NCBI GenBank assembly: GCA_030673085.1
Contig: DAOVFE010000131.1
Coordinates: 1-5,856 of the forward strand
Direction of reading: 5' to 3'
Length of the DNA stretch: 5,856 nucleotides
Origin: Anaerolineales bacterium
GTDB lineage: Bacteria > Chloroflexota > Anaerolineae > Anaerolineales > E44-bin32
Each line of letters begins with the position of its first letter. Within the stretch, counting starts at the first letter, position 1. Of the stretch, positions 5,709-5,856 are shown piece by piece. The notes beneath the pieces were generated by a model, which saw nothing but the letters and a program-made list of their open reading frames with translations, was not told where the DNA came from and did no database searches. Both the position numbers and the translations under genes were made by a program.

Positions 5709-5743
5709 ACAAAACCCTCAAAATTCCTTTAGGCATATCCTTT
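5709..5743 (+). repeat. Direct repeat copy 1, containing the right inverted-repeat arm
   Basis: ACAAAACCCTCAAAATT (5709-5725) followed by a variant TTTAGG...CTTTA segment matches copy 2 at 5818-5853 with a few substitutions. Positions 5718-5737 are also the inverted partner of 4990-5010. Confidence 0.7.
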
Positions 5744-5817
5744 ATGGACAGCCCCCATTACGGAATTTTGCCCCTTCGGGTGCAGGTGTTGTTTAAATAT
5801 TCGCTATCGAATAAATG

Positions 5818-5853
5818 ACAAAACCCTCAAAATTTATTTAGGGATGTTCTTTA
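5818..5853 (+). repeat. Direct repeat copy 2 at the window edge
   Basis: The first 17 bp, ACAAAACCCTCAAAATT (5818-5834), are identical to 5709-5725. The following TTTAGG, AT and CTTTA blocks are conserved in the same spacing. The copies start 109 bp apart, and the array may continue beyond the window. Confidence 0.7.
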
Positions 5854-5856
5854 GGG

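Larger units (their letters stand above)
4990..5737. mobile_element. Decayed IS21-family remnant (boundaries uncertain)
   Basis: A broken istB segment lies between inverted 16-bp repeats (4995-5010 and 5718-5733). Just after the istB motifs on the minus strand, GGGGAAAAATACAAAA and GGGGAAATCGCAATTTTG recur as short imperfect direct repeats, which would suit the multiple end repeats known in IS21 elements. No istA is present, nor is the Walker A half of istB, so the element cannot move by itself. Whether the outer inverted repeat is the true terminus or belongs to another element is unresolved. Confidence 0.45.

Noticed and set aside
4230..5752. CTTTATGGATAGC (4230-4242) and CTTTATGGACAGC (5740-5752) as direct repeats bounding the HEAT gene and IS relic
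   Set aside because: A 12-of-13 match is expected several times by chance in a window this size, and there is no supporting boundary.

Overview
The window is bacterial chromosomal DNA. Every gene I can support lies on the minus strand. Nothing identifies the species. Moderate to high GC in the transporter and propeller genes, a lipoprotein metal receptor, a TolB-like propeller protein and an IS21-type IstB remnant would suit an uncultured Chloroflexota-like bacterium, but this is a weak inference from general resemblance.

Positions 1-1885 hold a zinc-uptake operon read leftwards. A strong promoter (TTGACA, 17 bp, TATTAT) is followed by a 23-bp Fur/Zur-type palindrome. Next come a Fur-family regulator (zur-like, 1369-1821), a TroA/ZnuA-type metal-binding lipoprotein (265-1161), and the first 25 codons of a ZnuC-like ABC ATPase (1-77, TTG start) that runs off the left edge. 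The permease would be expected further left. The layout implies autoregulation: the regulator represses its own operon when metal is plentiful. The receptor lacks two of the four canonical metal ligands.

Positions 1886-2906 carry no credible gene. They hold two adjacent palindromic modules. The first (2385-2507) has two mutually complementary hairpins and a second pair of arms in an interleaved, pseudoknot-like order. The second (2531-2663) is a nested inverted repeat with a long hairpin core, flanked by a perfect 8-bp direct repeat, which resembles a MITE.

Positions 2907-4030 encode a membrane-anchored TolB/PD40-type beta-propeller protein. It is preceded by a 21-codon leader ORF with a good ribosome binding site. 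The stop of the leader overlaps the propeller start as ATGA, suggesting translational coupling.

Positions 4258-4997 hold an AT-richer gene for a HEAT/ARM-like helical-repeat protein with its own candidate promoter. The -35 of that promoter falls inside a repeat. Positions 4990-5856 form a decayed mobile-element region: a truncated, frameshifted istB remnant, an inverted repeat on either side of it, a third copy of that repeat at the right edge, and a cluster of small palindromes near 5595-5645.

I found no clear new defence or enzymatic system. The most distinctive items are the two palindromic modules, the altered ZnuA ligand set, the coupled leader ORF, and the HEAT gene beside an IS remnant.
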